Source: Eubacteriales bacterium (GTDB taxonomy: Bacteria; Bacillota_A; Clostridia; Christensenellales; Aristaeellaceae). Taken from it: DNA of 12,277 nt. This document shows, in pieces, positions 1 through 7,517 of the stretch (positions are counted from its first letter, which is position 1; the number at the start of each line of letters is the position of its first letter). A model generated the notes under the pieces. That model saw nothing but the letters and a program-made list of their open reading frames with translations. It did no database searches and was not told the DNA's origin. Where the stretch lies: contig JAQUXV010000047.1 of assembly GCA_028692205.1 (NCBI GenBank), positions 1 to 12,277 on the forward strand, written 5' to 3'. A program made the position numbers and the translations under genes.

Positions 1-187
1 TGGCCGCCAGCTCGACCTCCCGCTCGCTGTAACCGAGCGCCTTTAATATGTAACTGGCCGTGCGGCTGACGAAGCTCAGGTGCCTCGGCCCATGGTCGGT
101 AAAGCCCAGCGCTTCCAGATAGCGGTTGCCCGCCTTTACCAGCGCGCGGATGCTCTCGTTCTTTTTAACCTCTTCCAGTGTAATCAT
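1..187 (-). CDS. HD-domain phosphohydrolase, N-terminal fragment
   Basis: The first 62 codons of a gene that runs out of the window at base 1. The start is ATG at 185-187, preceded by GGAGGA at 191-196. The visible protein begins MITLEEVKKNESIRALVKAG and continues with a DHGPRH segment, then a helix ending GYSEREVELAA. This resembles the N-terminus of small clostridial HD-domain metal-dependent phosphohydrolases, in which the HGxxH segment gives early metal-binding histidines and the HD pair follows the ELA helix. The HD pair itself lies outside the window, so the family call rests on resemblance only and the substrate cannot be stated. It has its own promoter and leader and is separated from the operon at 543-3097 by a terminator, so it is probably transcribed alone or with genes further left. 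Confidence 0.7.
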   Translation of the reverse strand, partial: MITLEEVKKNESIRALVKAGNRYLEALGFTDHGPRHLSFVSRTASYILKALGYSEREVELAA

Positions 188-202
188 TGTTCCTCCAATA
201 AT

Positions 203-254
203 GGGAAATTCCAATTTCCCCTGTCGCGTGGCGTGCCGCTTTCAGCACGTCCAC
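203..254 (-). promoter_or_regulatory. Two hairpins in the 5' leader of the HD-domain gene
   Basis: Read on the minus strand, the leader first forms a stem of GTGG and CGTGC pairing with GCACG and CCAC (228-254, one unpaired base, 8-nt loop). It then forms a perfect dyad of GGGAAATT and AATTTCCC (203-220), 6 nt from the ribosome binding site. The first hairpin begins almost at the predicted transcription start, where it could stabilise the mRNA. The second could affect ribosome access or be a protein-binding dyad. The pairing is seen directly; the functions are inference. Confidence 0.4.
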
Positions 255-258
255 GGGT

Positions 259-267
259 AGTATAGCA
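259..267 (-). promoter_or_regulatory. Extended -10 promoter for the HD-domain gene
   Basis: On the minus strand the sequence TGC followed by TATACT gives an extended -10 element (TATACT at 264-259, TG motif at 267-266). No good -35 hexamer stands 16-18 bp upstream, only a T-rich tract, which is acceptable for extended -10 promoters. Transcription would start near 252, leaving a leader of about 65 nt. Confidence 0.5.
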
Positions 268-301
268 TTGAATCGCGAAAAAATGAAATCGCGGTTGTAA
301 A

Positions 302-319
302 AACCCTGTAATCGGGGTT
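302..319 (-). terminator. Weak terminator-like hairpin upstream of the HD gene
   Basis: On the minus strand AACCC and GGGTT form a 5-bp stem around an 8-nt loop, and the stem runs into a T tract (complement of the A run at 299-303). It would stop leftward read-through before the HD promoter. The stem is short, so this is tentative. The rest of 268-485 shows no gene or RNA that I can support. Confidence 0.3.
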
Positions 320-485
320 CTTGGGTATGGATGTATCGCCTTTTTCCAACGCGGAAAGCACGGTTTTCTGTCGGCGATTGCCCGCTCACGCATCGCCGCT
401 GCCCGTTTTAGCCGCTTTTTATCCCGGCAACCGGACGTTTGCCCCGTCGCGTTCGGAAACCGGCCCTGTCGGGTTACCCCCGGTT

Positions 486-520
486 GCAAAACGCCCCGCC
501 CCGGTTTTTGAAGGGCGGGG
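486..520 (-). terminator. Intrinsic terminator of the TPR/HEAT operon
   Basis: Reading leftward from the stop codon at 543, CCCCGCCC (520-513) pairs perfectly with GGGCGGGG (501-494) around an 11-nt loop. Two bases later comes TTTT (491-488). The stem is GC-rich and lies 22 nt after the stop codon. The plus strand has no T tract after the stem, so it works for leftward transcription only. Confidence 0.65.
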
Positions 521-542
521 ACACACCAAACGGGATTTTCGG

Positions 543-1367
543 TTATCGCTTTTGCAGGCGTTTGACCGCCGCGTACGTAGGATCGTTGGCGAAATCCCGC
601 ACCGGGGCATCACCGCCCAGCCGCTCAATAGCGCTGCGCACCTCGATAAAATCGATGTAGGAAATATCGTCGCCCTCGGCCGCGTCCATCAACGGTTCCA
701 GCGCGCGGTCGTCGCCGATTTTGCCCAGATAGCCCGCGTACAGCGCGCGCTTGTCCTTACAGTCGTGGAACTGCTTGAGGGCGAAGTTCAGCACGTCGTC
801 ATCGCCGGGAGCATCGGCCAGCACATCCAGCAGCGCTTCCCTGCCGGCGTCGTCCGCCGCCAGAAAAGCTACCTTCGCGGGGCGGAATACCGCGTCTCCC
901 ATAACGCGTAGGCTTTCCAGCGCGTTGTCCAGCAGCTCCTCATCCTGTTCTCGCTCCACCTGCCAGCGGATATAATCCACCATCGGGGCGGTGCTCTCCA
1001 TCTGCCGCAGCAGGTCCATGGCGTACATGCGCGCCTCCGCGGGGGCTTCCCCGTCCCGAACCAGCTTCAGCAGGGGTTCTTCCTCGCCCAGCTCCTCCAG
1101 CCGGTTCAGCAGCGGATCGGGCACGGGCACCTCTTCCCGAACATATTCGGTCAGGAGCTTTGTCAGCTCGGCCGCGTCGGTGTAACGGTCGAAATAGGCG
1201 TTCGGCGTCGCGCCCTCCAGCCAGTCGGCGGGCGTATCCAGCCATTGCAGGTAAAACTCGGGCGCCGCGTCCTCCATTTCTTCGGGGCGCATGCGTTTGG
1301 CGCTGTTTTTTTCAATCCACTCGTTGAGCGCGTCGGTAAAGTGGGCGTCAAAATCAATGGGTTTCAT
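543..1367 (-). CDS. HEAT-repeat-like helical protein of unknown function
   Basis: A 274-residue protein starting MKPIDFDAHFTDALNEW. I chose the ATG at 1365-1367 because AAGGAGG (1380-1374) stands 6 nt upstream; a longer open frame would run into the preceding gene without a ribosome binding site. The protein is acidic and almost wholly helical. From about residue 95 it shows repeating helix pairs ending in motifs such as DALESLRVMGD, EALLDVLADAPGDDD and DDRALEPLMDAAEGDD, which resemble HEAT or PBS-lyase-type repeats. There is no signal peptide, membrane helix or catalytic motif. The start lies 20 nt after the stop of the TPR gene, so the two are translated from one mRNA and may act together as scaffold proteins. 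I do not recognise a named family. Confidence 0.75.
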   Translation of the reverse strand: MKPIDFDAHFTDALNEWIEKNSAKRMRPEEMEDAAPEFYLQWLDTPADWLEGATPNAYFDRYTDAAELTKLLTEYVREEVPVPDPLLNRLEELGEEEPLLKLVRDGEAPAEARMYAMDLLRQMESTAPMVDYIRWQVEREQDEELLDNALESLRVMGDAVFRPAKVAFLAADDAGREALLDVLADAPGDDDVLNFALKQFHDCKDKRALYAGYLGKIGDDRALEPLMDAAEGDDISYIDFIEVRSAIERLGGDAPVRDFANDPTYAAVKRLQKR

Positions 1368-1387
1368 AAGCATCCTCCTTGAGGGGG

Positions 1388-3097
1388 TTATTTCAGTTTG
1401 TTGCCGGGCAGGGGCATCAGTTTGCACAGTTTTCGAAACGCCGCGCGCACATGGCGGCGCTGGTTGGCGTTATACCGCAGCAGCTTATCCAGCGCTTCAT
1501 TTTCCGGCAGGCCGTAGGTTAACAGATAATGCTGCTGCATTGCGGTGCGGAATACCCCGATCGTATCCCGGATCACCTTTTCGCGCCGTTTGGGGCCGAT
1601 TTGGTACAGGATGAACAGCGCGTGCGTCATCAGGCGCGGGTCGCCGTTGGCGCGCTGAATATCCGCCATGCGGCGCACCAGCATCATGCGGGACATATCG
1701 GTATCCCGGCGGTTCTGCACGGAAGGGTCGATCTCGGCAATGCGCCCCGCGTGCCACACCACAAACGGCGGCTTTGCGCCCAGCTTCATCAGGGCCGCGG
1801 CGGCATAGCGCTTCACGTCGTCGTCCGGCGTCTGCTGCACAAGCGTTTCCCGCAGCAGGCGTTCGGCAAAATCATTGGGCAGGTGCGGCATCACCATCGG
1901 GATCAGCCGCCCCAGCTGATGCTCGGGGTCGCCCAGCTCAAATAAAAACAGGTTGTAAAGATACGGGTCCTCCTGTAGCCGGGCGCAGAATTTTTCGGTG
2001 CCCGCAGCCAGCGCCTTGGCGAGCTGCGCCATACAGTCGTTCCGCTCGGCGGGGGAAAGCAGGGGGTAAAACGGCAGCGCCTTGGCGGCGTAGCTCACCT
2101 GATGGGGCGTAAGCTCCAGCACCCGCCACTGTTCGATAGTGCGGCTGGTGCAGCGGGCCGGTATATCCGTCGGGTCCAGATCGCGGCAGCGGTGGATCAA
2201 CGGTTCGGCATCGGCAATACGGCCCAGCTTCAGCATAATCACGCTGGTGTTGAAAATGGCGGGCAGGCGGTCGGGGCTCTGCTTCAGCGCGCGCCGTAGC
2301 ACGCACAGCGCCAGTTCCGGAAAGCCCAGGCTAACCGCGGAATAGCAAAACAGCTGCTCGTCCTGCGTGCTTCGGCAGTACAGGGCCGCCGCCAGCAGCG
2401 CCGACGCGCTTCGGGCGCGCTTGCCCGCAAGGCTGTACGCGCCCGCCAGCGCGCAGCGCGCGCGCGGGCTGGAGGGTACTTTGCGGCAGGCGCGTTTCGC
2501 GCTGCGCACGGCCCCCCGCGCGTCCCCCTGCGCCTGCAGCAGCAGAGAACGCAGCGAGTCGTATCGCTCGTCAAACGTCTGGGCGGGCTTCGCGCGGTTC
2601 AGCGCGCGCTCCACGCGCGCGAAATCCCCGGTCGCCAGCCTGCGCCCGGCAATGTTCAACTGTGTTTCGTAGCGGGATTGGAAACGCGTGCGCTCGCTTT
2701 CCGCTTCTTCCAGCTCATCCAGTTCCTCGTCGTATTCCGGAGCCGCGCCATCCCGCTTTACCGCCCACAGGTAGCGGGAAAACGCGTCCATCGCCTCCTG
2801 CTCGTAACCCAACGCAAGCATGTTGCGCCCGATCAGCCCGTAGCAGGCGTAGCGCCGGGGGTTGAGCGTAAGCGCGCCGAAAGCGGCGCGGTTGCTGGCC
2901 TCGTAACACTCCATTTCCTGCAGGGTGCGCGCGTATTCCATACGGAGTTCGCTGTCCGCGGGCGAAAGCGTGAGCGCGTGCCGCAAAAGCGCCGCGGCGC
3001 GCCTGCGGTTGCCCTGGCGGCGGTGGCGATCGGCGCGGCCCACCCAGTAAGCGGGGGAGCGTTGCAGTTTCACAATTTCTCCGGCTTTGATGCTCAT
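1388..3097 (-). CDS. Large TPR-repeat protein
   Basis: A 569-residue cytoplasmic protein. The start is ATG at 3095-3097, with AAAGGAG at 3111-3105. The N-terminal half carries tetratricopeptide-type helix pairs: about residues 15-48 (YWVGRADRHRRQGN... ALTLSPADS), 49-83 and 84-115. After an acidic linker (about 120-135, rich in E and D) more follow at about 140-310, with typical spacing such as AIFNTSVIMLKLGRIADAEP and ALTLNP / DLDPTD ends. The C-terminal half (about 320-569) is helical but less regular. Its end is basic (RRHVRAAFRKLCKLMP). No enzymatic motif or membrane segment is seen. It is the first gene of an operon with the HEAT-like gene. TPR proteins usually hold complexes together; the partner is unknown. 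Confidence 0.8.
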   Translation of the reverse strand: MSIKAGEIVKLQRSPAYWVGRADRHRRQGNRRRAAALLRHALTLSPADSELRMEYARTLQEMECYEASNRAAFGALTLNPRRYACYGLIGRNMLALGYEQEAMDAFSRYLWAVKRDGAAPEYDEELDELEEAESERTRFQSRYETQLNIAGRRLATGDFARVERALNRAKPAQTFDERYDSLRSLLLQAQGDARGAVRSAKRACRKVPSSPRARCALAGAYSLAGKRARSASALLAAALYCRSTQDEQLFCYSAVSLGFPELALCVLRRALKQSPDRLPAIFNTSVIMLKLGRIADAEPLIHRCRDLDPTDIPARCTSRTIEQWRVLELTPHQVSYAAKALPFYPLLSPAERNDCMAQLAKALAAGTEKFCARLQEDPYLYNLFLFELGDPEHQLGRLIPMVMPHLPNDFAERLLRETLVQQTPDDDVKRYAAAALMKLGAKPPFVVWHAGRIAEIDPSVQNRRDTDMSRMMLVRRMADIQRANGDPRLMTHALFILYQIGPKRREKVIRDTIGVFRTAMQQHYLLTYGLPENEALDKLLRYNANQRRHVRAAFRKLCKLMPLPGNKLK

Positions 3098-3420
3098 TTA
3101 GCAACTCCTTTGGAAGCATCCGGGGTAAAAAAACAAGAAAAAGTTGCGGTCGTTTGGCAGCGCCGCGCGCCCGGAGGGGAAAACCCGCATGCCGCCAGCG
3201 CGGTCTGCCGGGTTCGCAGCCACGGCGGTCACCCGCATCGCCCGCGTTTACAAGCGCCGCCAAACGGCGGCCCCTTCGGCCTGCCGGGCTTATTGCACCC
3301 CTCTCGCCAGCGTTCTGCCGCCGTGGTAACCGTATAGCGGTTGTGCGGCCATCCCGCTAAAGAACCCCCCCGATTCCATTCCATCGCCGCAGGCGCGGCG
3401 GGCTGTTTTTCGGCGCTTGC
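3098..3420. other. Gene-free spacer between hslO and the TPR gene
   Basis: About 320 bases hold no credible gene. Seen here are a stem of GCCGCC and GGCGGC around AAAC (3256-3271), a stem of CGCCGC and GCGGCG around AGGC with a T run some bases after it on the plus strand only, and a minus-strand T-rich tract just before the TPR ribosome binding site. A promoter for the TPR operon should be in this stretch, but no hexamer pair with good spacing stands out. No convincing terminator follows hslO on the minus strand. Confidence 0.5.
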
Positions 3421-4293
3421 CTAAACGATCCGGTTGAGGATTTTCAGCAGATCGCGCGTGGTGAAGGCGTATTTCTGGTTGCAAAAATGGCAAACCAGTT
3501 CCGCGCCCTCCGTTTCATCGGCGATCATCCGTTTAATTTCCGCTTCGCCCAGCGAGATCAGCGCGCGCTCCGTGCGTTCGCGGGAGCAGGGGCAGTGGTA
3601 GCCAAGCGGCGTTTCCTTCAGCTTTACGGGGTTCAGCCCGTGAAACCAGCGCTGCATCAGCTGTTCGGGTGTTTCGTGCCGCAGTTCCGGCGCAATGTCC
3701 CCAAAAATGGGGGAGCGCAGTTCCAGCTGGTCGATCACGGTGGAAGGGCAGCCCGGCAGCGGCTGCAACAGCACGCCGCCCGCGGACGCCACCTCCTCGT
3801 CCGAGGCGATCACGCCCAGGCTGACCAGCGAAGGGCTTTGCTCGCTTTGCACATAATAGTAGGCCAGATCTTCCGCGATCTCGCCGCTTTTCAGCTCCAC
3901 CTGGCCGATGTAGGGGGTTTTAAGCCGCAGGTCTTTCACCACGCTCATACGCCCGTGCCGCCCCACCGCGCGGCCCACATCCAACTTGCCGTCCCGAAGG
4001 GGCAGGCGGACAGCCGGGTCGGTGACCAGCCCGCGCACGCTTTGGCCGTCGCCAATGCAAATCAGCTTGCCCAGCGGGCCGTCCCCGTCGATGGTGAGGG
4101 TCACGGAAGCGCCCGGCTCTTTCAGGGTCGAGCTCAGCATGGCCGTGCCGGTCAGCGCGCGGCCCAGCGCCGCGGCGGCCACCGCCGACGCCTGATGGAT
4201 GCGCTGCGCCTCCCGCACCGTGTCGGTGGAGCGGATAATCAGCCCGCGTACGGCGCCGTCCATCAGGGTAAAATGTAAAAGGATGTCCTCCAT
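3421..4293 (-). CDS. hslO: Hsp33 family redox-regulated molecular chaperone
   Basis: A 290-residue protein with the full Hsp33 architecture. The N-terminal domain includes LLHFTLMDGAVRGLIIRST and the GDGPLGKLICIGDG segment, and the C-terminal redox switch keeps all four zinc cysteines: C234 and C236 (HCPCS) and C268 and C271 (CHFC). In this family reduced cysteines hold zinc and keep the chaperone inactive. Oxidants form disulfides, release zinc, unfold the linker and expose the site that holds unfolding proteins. The start ATG at 4291-4293 follows AAAGGAG (4305-4299). The length is normal. It is the last gene of the unit that begins at 6144, 74 nt after the methyltransferase stop. The intact cysteines make the assignment very secure. 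Confidence 0.96.
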   Translation of the reverse strand: MEDILLHFTLMDGAVRGLIIRSTDTVREAQRIHQASAVAAAALGRALTGTAMLSSTLKEPGASVTLTIDGDGPLGKLICIGDGQSVRGLVTDPAVRLPLRDGKLDVGRAVGRHGRMSVVKDLRLKTPYIGQVELKSGEIAEDLAYYYVQSEQSPSLVSLGVIASDEEVASAGGVLLQPLPGCPSTVIDQLELRSPIFGDIAPELRHETPEQLMQRWFHGLNPVKLKETPLGYHCPCSRERTERALISLGEAEIKRMIADETEGAELVCHFCNQKYAFTTRDLLKILNRIV

Positions 4294-4310
4294 ATTTGCT
4301 CCTTTGCGAA

Positions 4311-4328
4311 GCGGACGCGTTCGTCCGC
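4311..4328 (-). promoter_or_regulatory. Hairpin just upstream of the hslO ribosome binding site
   Basis: In the 74-nt gap before hslO, GCGGACG and CGTCCGC pair perfectly (7 bp, 4-nt loop) and end 6 nt from the AAAGGAG ribosome binding site. There is no T run, so it is not a terminator. It may act as an RNA-processing barrier or tune hslO translation relative to the upstream genes. The pairing is seen; the role is inference. Confidence 0.4.
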
Positions 4329-4367
4329 GGCGGTTTCGGGCCGGATCGCCCCGGCCCCGGTTCGGAA

Positions 4368-5126
4368 TCAGGCTTCCTCAGGCGGCGGCGGCTTGCGCGC
4401 GGCAATATGCCAGCGCTGCTCCGTGGGCGAAGGCGGCGCGAAAGTGCCGTCCCCAAACAGGCGCACATCCGCAAAACCCGCCTGCAAAAGCAGCGCTTTC
4501 AGCGTTTCAAACGGATAGGCGTACTGCGTCTGCCGTTCGCTTACGCGCTGGTAGGTTTCGCCCTCCTGCCGCACAAAGATGGACAGGTCCATCCGCACGC
4601 TGACCGTATGCGCGTCGTACGTGTTTTTCCACAGGTAGGCGACATCCGCCGTTTCGTCCCCGATAAAATGGTTGCCCAGAACATGTTTGAACTTATAGGG
4701 AGTGCTGACGTCGAAAGCCAGCGCGCCGCCCGGGCGCAGCGCCGTCCACGCGGCGCTGAAAAAGGCGAGCACGTCCGCCTCCGTCGGCAGATAATTAACG
4801 CCGTCGCAGGTGCAAAGCACGCCGTCCATTTTTCGGTGCAGGCGCAAAGCGCGCATATCCTGCTTTACGAAGGGGATCATCGCGCCGGCTTTGCGCGCCT
4901 TCTGGCTGGCTTCAAAAAGCATCTCGTCGGAAATGTCCACGCCGGTCATCTGGTAGCCGATTCCGGCCAGCGGGATGGTGATGCCGCCGGTGCCGCAGGC
5001 GCACTCGCAAAGCTTGCCGCTCATCAGACCGTACATCGAAAGCAGTCCCTGGTAAAAGCTCGCCCACGCCGGATAGTCCACGTCGGCCATCAGCCGGTCA
5101 TAGACGGCTGCGAAGGCAGTATACAA
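4368..5126 (-). CDS. Class I SAM-dependent methyltransferase
   Basis: A 252-residue protein of the Rossmann-fold methyltransferase family. It starts at TTG (5124-5126) because the near-ideal ribosome binding site GAGGTGA (5138-5132) lies 5 nt upstream and because relatives begin at this YTAFAAVYDRLM segment. An upstream ATG frame would overlap the previous gene by 56 bases and has no such site. SAM-binding motif I is at residues 39-48 (LCECACGTGG), the acidic residue of motif II is in TGVDISDEM, and a motif-IV region follows (DGVLCTCDGVNYL). The overall pattern resembles YqeM-type methyltransferases of Bacillota, whose substrate is not established. A polyproline and acidic end (PPPPEEA) is unusual but short. 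It lies 28 nt after the YesL-like gene. Confidence 0.85.
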   Translation of the reverse strand: MYTAFAAVYDRLMADVDYPAWASFYQGLLSMYGLMSGKLCECACGTGGITIPLAGIGYQMTGVDISDEMLFEASQKARKAGAMIPFVKQDMRALRLHRKMDGVLCTCDGVNYLPTEADVLAFFSAAWTALRPGGALAFDVSTPYKFKHVLGNHFIGDETADVAYLWKNTYDAHTVSVRMDLSIFVRQEGETYQRVSERQTQYAYPFETLKALLLQAGFADVRLFGDGTFAPPSPTEQRWHIAARKPPPPEEA

Positions 5127-5154
5127 AAACGTCACCTCAGTTGATAAATTACCG

Positions 5155-6144
5155 TCAGGCTTCGGGAGGAACGTCGTCCTCGTCGTCGTCATCGTCGTCC
5201 GGTTCCACATACAGGCCGCGGTTCACCTGCGCGCCCTCGATTTTGATGTTGATGTATTTGTCAAACACCGCGTTGGAGTAGCTGGCCCCCACGAAGCGGC
5301 TGAGCGAAAACCCGATCAGCACGTAATACAGGATGCAGGCCAGCAGCGCCCATTGGAAATAGGGCGTTACCACGCTCACAACCACCGCGATAACCACCGG
5401 CACGCAGGAAAGCAGTTTCAGCCCCACCGTTACCGGCAGCCGCCCGATGGTGAGCAGGAAGCTGTTGCGAAGCAAATCGCGATACCGCAGGGTGTAGGTG
5501 ACCATCATGGGGTAGGTGTACATCAGGCTCATCATCCACAGAAGCGCCAGCAGCAGCGTAAGCACCTGCGGAACGATAAAGAGCGTGTTGGTTTGCGCCA
5601 TTTCGCCGTAAAAAATCCAGCAGACGTAGGTGATCATCGGCACAAAGCCCGTAATGACGCTGGTCAGCAGCCCCTGCTTCCAGTTCTCCTTCAGGGCGTC
5701 CTTAAAATCGGACCACAGGAAGGCGTGCTCGTCGCGCGCCCAGTTGCGCGTTACAAGGCTGATGCCCGCCGTAAACGGGCCGGTAATCGCCAGCGCCGGC
5801 ACCAGAAACAGCAGCCCGCGCAGCGCGATAGCTTTGATCGCGTCCCCGTACAGGGCTTGCTGCGCCGCATAATCCGCCACGGCGAGGGTGCCCGCTTCCA
5901 GCTGCGTTTGCAGGTCCGCCAGGTTTACCGTAGCCGAGTACATCATCATCAGATAATAAACCATCACCGCAATCGCGGGCAGCCACGCAAACATGTAGAT
6001 CAGGTTCAGGCGCATCAGTCCGCTGAGGCGCGTGCGCAGCGTTTCCCAAAAGAGCTGCGAACGGGTGCCGGGCAAATCTTCTTTTGTATAATCGCCTTTG
6101 CCGCTTTTCCCGTAGAAATAGTTATTCATAAACCGTCCAAACAT
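5155..6144 (-). CDS. YesL/DUF624-like multi-pass membrane protein
   Basis: A 329-residue integral membrane protein starting MFGRFMNNYFYGKSGKGD, with GGGAGGT (6157-6151) 6 nt before the ATG. Hydrophobic segments lie at about residues 42-70, 105-130, 160-182, 190-215, 235-262 and 264-285. The N-terminal FGRFMNNYFYGK segment, the SDFKDALKENWKQG loop and the general layout resemble DUF624 (YesL family), often found next to sugar transporters in Bacillota but of unknown role. The C-terminus is an exposed tail with a run of aspartates (EPDDDDDDEDD), which I would expect on the cytoplasmic side. It is the first gene of the unit with the methyltransferase and hslO. It could instead be an uncharacterised membrane protein outside that family. 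Confidence 0.7.
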   Translation of the reverse strand: MFGRFMNNYFYGKSGKGDYTKEDLPGTRSQLFWETLRTRLSGLMRLNLIYMFAWLPAIAVMVYYLMMMYSATVNLADLQTQLEAGTLAVADYAAQQALYGDAIKAIALRGLLFLVPALAITGPFTAGISLVTRNWARDEHAFLWSDFKDALKENWKQGLLTSVITGFVPMITYVCWIFYGEMAQTNTLFIVPQVLTLLLALLWMMSLMYTYPMMVTYTLRYRDLLRNSFLLTIGRLPVTVGLKLLSCVPVVIAVVVSVVTPYFQWALLACILYYVLIGFSLSRFVGASYSNAVFDKYINIKIEGAQVNRGLYVEPDDDDDDEDDVPPEA

Positions 6145-6338
6145 TGGCGTACCTCCCGCTTACGATTTCCAGCCACGTTACGTCCCCGCGCCCTCCGCCA
6201 CCGGCGCAGTCGGGGGGACAAGACTCACTAACGCCTTTCAGCCCGCGTATTTTCCGCCGGGCAAAGGCAAACCCGCAAGTTTATTCGCAGAGCAAAAGCA
6301 TCCGCCGCGCCGGTTTACGCGCCGCTCTGCATAAAACG
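6145..6338 (-). promoter_or_regulatory. Long structured leader of the YesL-like gene
   Basis: About 195 nt of untranslated leader lie between the predicted transcription start and the first gene. Near its 5' end GCAGAGC pairs with GCTCTGC across 34 bases. In the middle one CCCG can pair with either an upstream or a downstream CGGG, giving two exclusive hairpins. Near the 3' end GTCCCC and GCGCC pair with GGCGC and GGGGAC (6182-6219), about 25 nt from the ribosome binding site. I do not recognise a known riboswitch class and see no T-run terminator. It may be an unrecognised regulatory leader or simply GC-rich spacer. Confidence 0.35.
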
Positions 6339-6344
6339 CATCTT

Positions 6345-6373
6345 ATTATAGCACACTTCCCGGCAATTGCCAT
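6345..6373 (-). promoter_or_regulatory. Strong sigma-A-type promoter for the YesL-like / methyltransferase / hslO unit
   Basis: On the minus strand ATGGCA (6373-6368) and a perfect TATAAT (6350-6345) are separated by exactly 17 bp, and TGC before the -10 adds an extended element. The promoter begins at the base after the eamA stop codon, so the three downstream genes form a unit separate from eamA. Confidence 0.75.
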
Positions 6374-7270
6374 CTACTCGGCTTCCACACGCCCGCGGCG
6401 CTGGCTGATGACCAGCCCCACCAGCGTAAGCCCCGCCCCGGCCAGCGCCAGCGGATGAATGGCGTCGTTGAGCGCCACCCGGGCGCACACGATGGTGACC
6501 GTCGGAACCAGGTAGATGTATACGCTGGTTTTCACAGGGCCGATCAACCGCACGGCGATGTTCCACGTTACAAAGCACAGGGCGCTGGCGACCAGCCCCA
6601 GAAACAGCACATGGAGCAGCGTATCCCGGTTGAGGATATCCGCGGGGGTAACGGAAAAGCCGAACACCGCCGCAACCGGAACCAGAAACAGCAGCCCGTA
6701 AACGAAAATACGCCGGGTAAGCAGCAGCATATTGTAGCCGTAGCCTTCCAGCTTGCGGATGAAAACGCAGTAGGCCGCCCACATTATCGCCGCCAGAATG
6801 CAAAGCGCGTCCCCCAGCGGGTTGAGCTTCAGGCTGTGGCCCGCGTAGCTGACCATGCACACCCCGGCCATGGCGATGGCAAAACCGATGAAAAACGAGC
6901 GGCTCAATTTCGCTTCGTTCAAAAACAGGCGCGCGGCGACCGCCACAAAAAACGGCGCCGTGGAAACGATGACGCTGCAGTTGGCGGAGCTGGTGTACGT
7001 TAACGCCAGATTCTCAAACAGAAAGTAAAGCGTTACGCCGGAAAGGCCCGCGCCCATCAGATACCATTCGTGCTTCCGGCTTTTCAGCTTCAGCCGACGG
7101 GGCGCGATCACCAACAGCGCCAGAATCGCCACCAGCATCCGGGCCGCAAGCAGTTCGATGGGGGAAAGCGTGCGCAGCGCCACGGTGGAGGAGATGAACG
7201 TTTCGCCCCAGACGATAATCGTACCGATGGCGAGCAGATGCCCGTGCCCCGCAGCCGTAAGTTTCACCAC
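6374..7270 (-). CDS. EamA/DMT-superfamily transporter
   Basis: A 298-residue, ten-helix drug/metabolite transporter made of two EamA halves. The first half contains LLAIGTIIVWGETFISS and NLALTYTSSANCSVIVS; the second contains AYCVFIRKLEGYGYN, TWNIAVRLIGPVKTSVYIYL and a final helix ending in the basic tail SQRRGRVEAE. Proteins of this superfamily export or exchange small metabolites across the cytoplasmic membrane; the substrate cannot be read from sequence. I chose GTG at 7268-7270 (a second GTG follows at once) because the only upstream ATG in frame (7342) lies inside the promoter and because the first helix then starts at the usual distance. AAAGGGG at 7288-7282 is the likely ribosome binding site, somewhat far away. 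Confidence 0.85.
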   Translation of the reverse strand: MVKLTAAGHGHLLAIGTIIVWGETFISSTVALRTLSPIELLAARMLVAILALLVIAPRRLKLKSRKHEWYLMGAGLSGVTLYFLFENLALTYTSSANCSVIVSTAPFFVAVAARLFLNEAKLSRSFFIGFAIAMAGVCMVSYAGHSLKLNPLGDALCILAAIMWAAYCVFIRKLEGYGYNMLLLTRRIFVYGLLFLVPVAAVFGFSVTPADILNRDTLLHVLFLGLVASALCFVTWNIAVRLIGPVKTSVYIYLVPTVTIVCARVALNDAIHPLALAGAGLTLVGLVISQRRGRVEAE

Positions 7271-7313
7271 GCCGTTCCAAGCCCCTTTCAGCGCGTTTTT
7301 CGCGCATGAAACG

Positions 7314-7342
7314 ATGATACCATGCCGATGCCTCTTTCGCAA
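7314..7342 (-). promoter_or_regulatory. Promoter for the EamA transporter
   Basis: On the minus strand TTGCGA (7342-7337) and TATCAT (7319-7314) stand 17 bp apart. Transcription would begin near 7307, giving a leader of about 37 nt before the GTG start. This placement is the main argument against using the upstream ATG. Confidence 0.6.
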
Positions 7343-7396
7343 GCCGCAGGCGGCCCCGCCCGTTCATTTTACACGCCGGCAGGCGCGCCCCGAAGA

Positions 7397-7484
7397 CGTT
7401 TCGCGTTCAGGCGCTCTCCTGTCCGCTTCAAGAGTGAACCGAAGCACAGTCCTTCACGCCTGTCACAGTCGCACATCGCCGCAC
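7397..7484 (-). repeat. Imperfect direct repeat, copy A
   Basis: About 88 bases that match copy B (7518-7607) at roughly four out of five positions with a 2-base gap. Both copies start CGTTTCGC on the plus strand and share CCGAAGCAC and CCTGTCACA. On the minus strand GTGAA and TTCAC can pair around the GTGCTTC centre. No open frame is conserved between the copies, so this is not obviously a coding duplication. Confidence 0.65.
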
Positions 7485-7517
7485 TGCTTTTTTCTGCTGA
7501 CAGGCTCGCCATAGAAT

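Noticed and set aside
188..542. tRNA or small-RNA gene in the spacer left of the HEAT-like gene
   Set aside because: No cloverleaf, TTC-box or CCA-like end could be found; only the promoter, leader hairpins and two terminator-like stems are supported.
7271..7342. ATG start at 7342 for the EamA transporter
   Set aside because: This ATG overlaps the -35 element of the likely promoter, so it would not be in the transcript; the GTG at 7270 gives the normal protein length.
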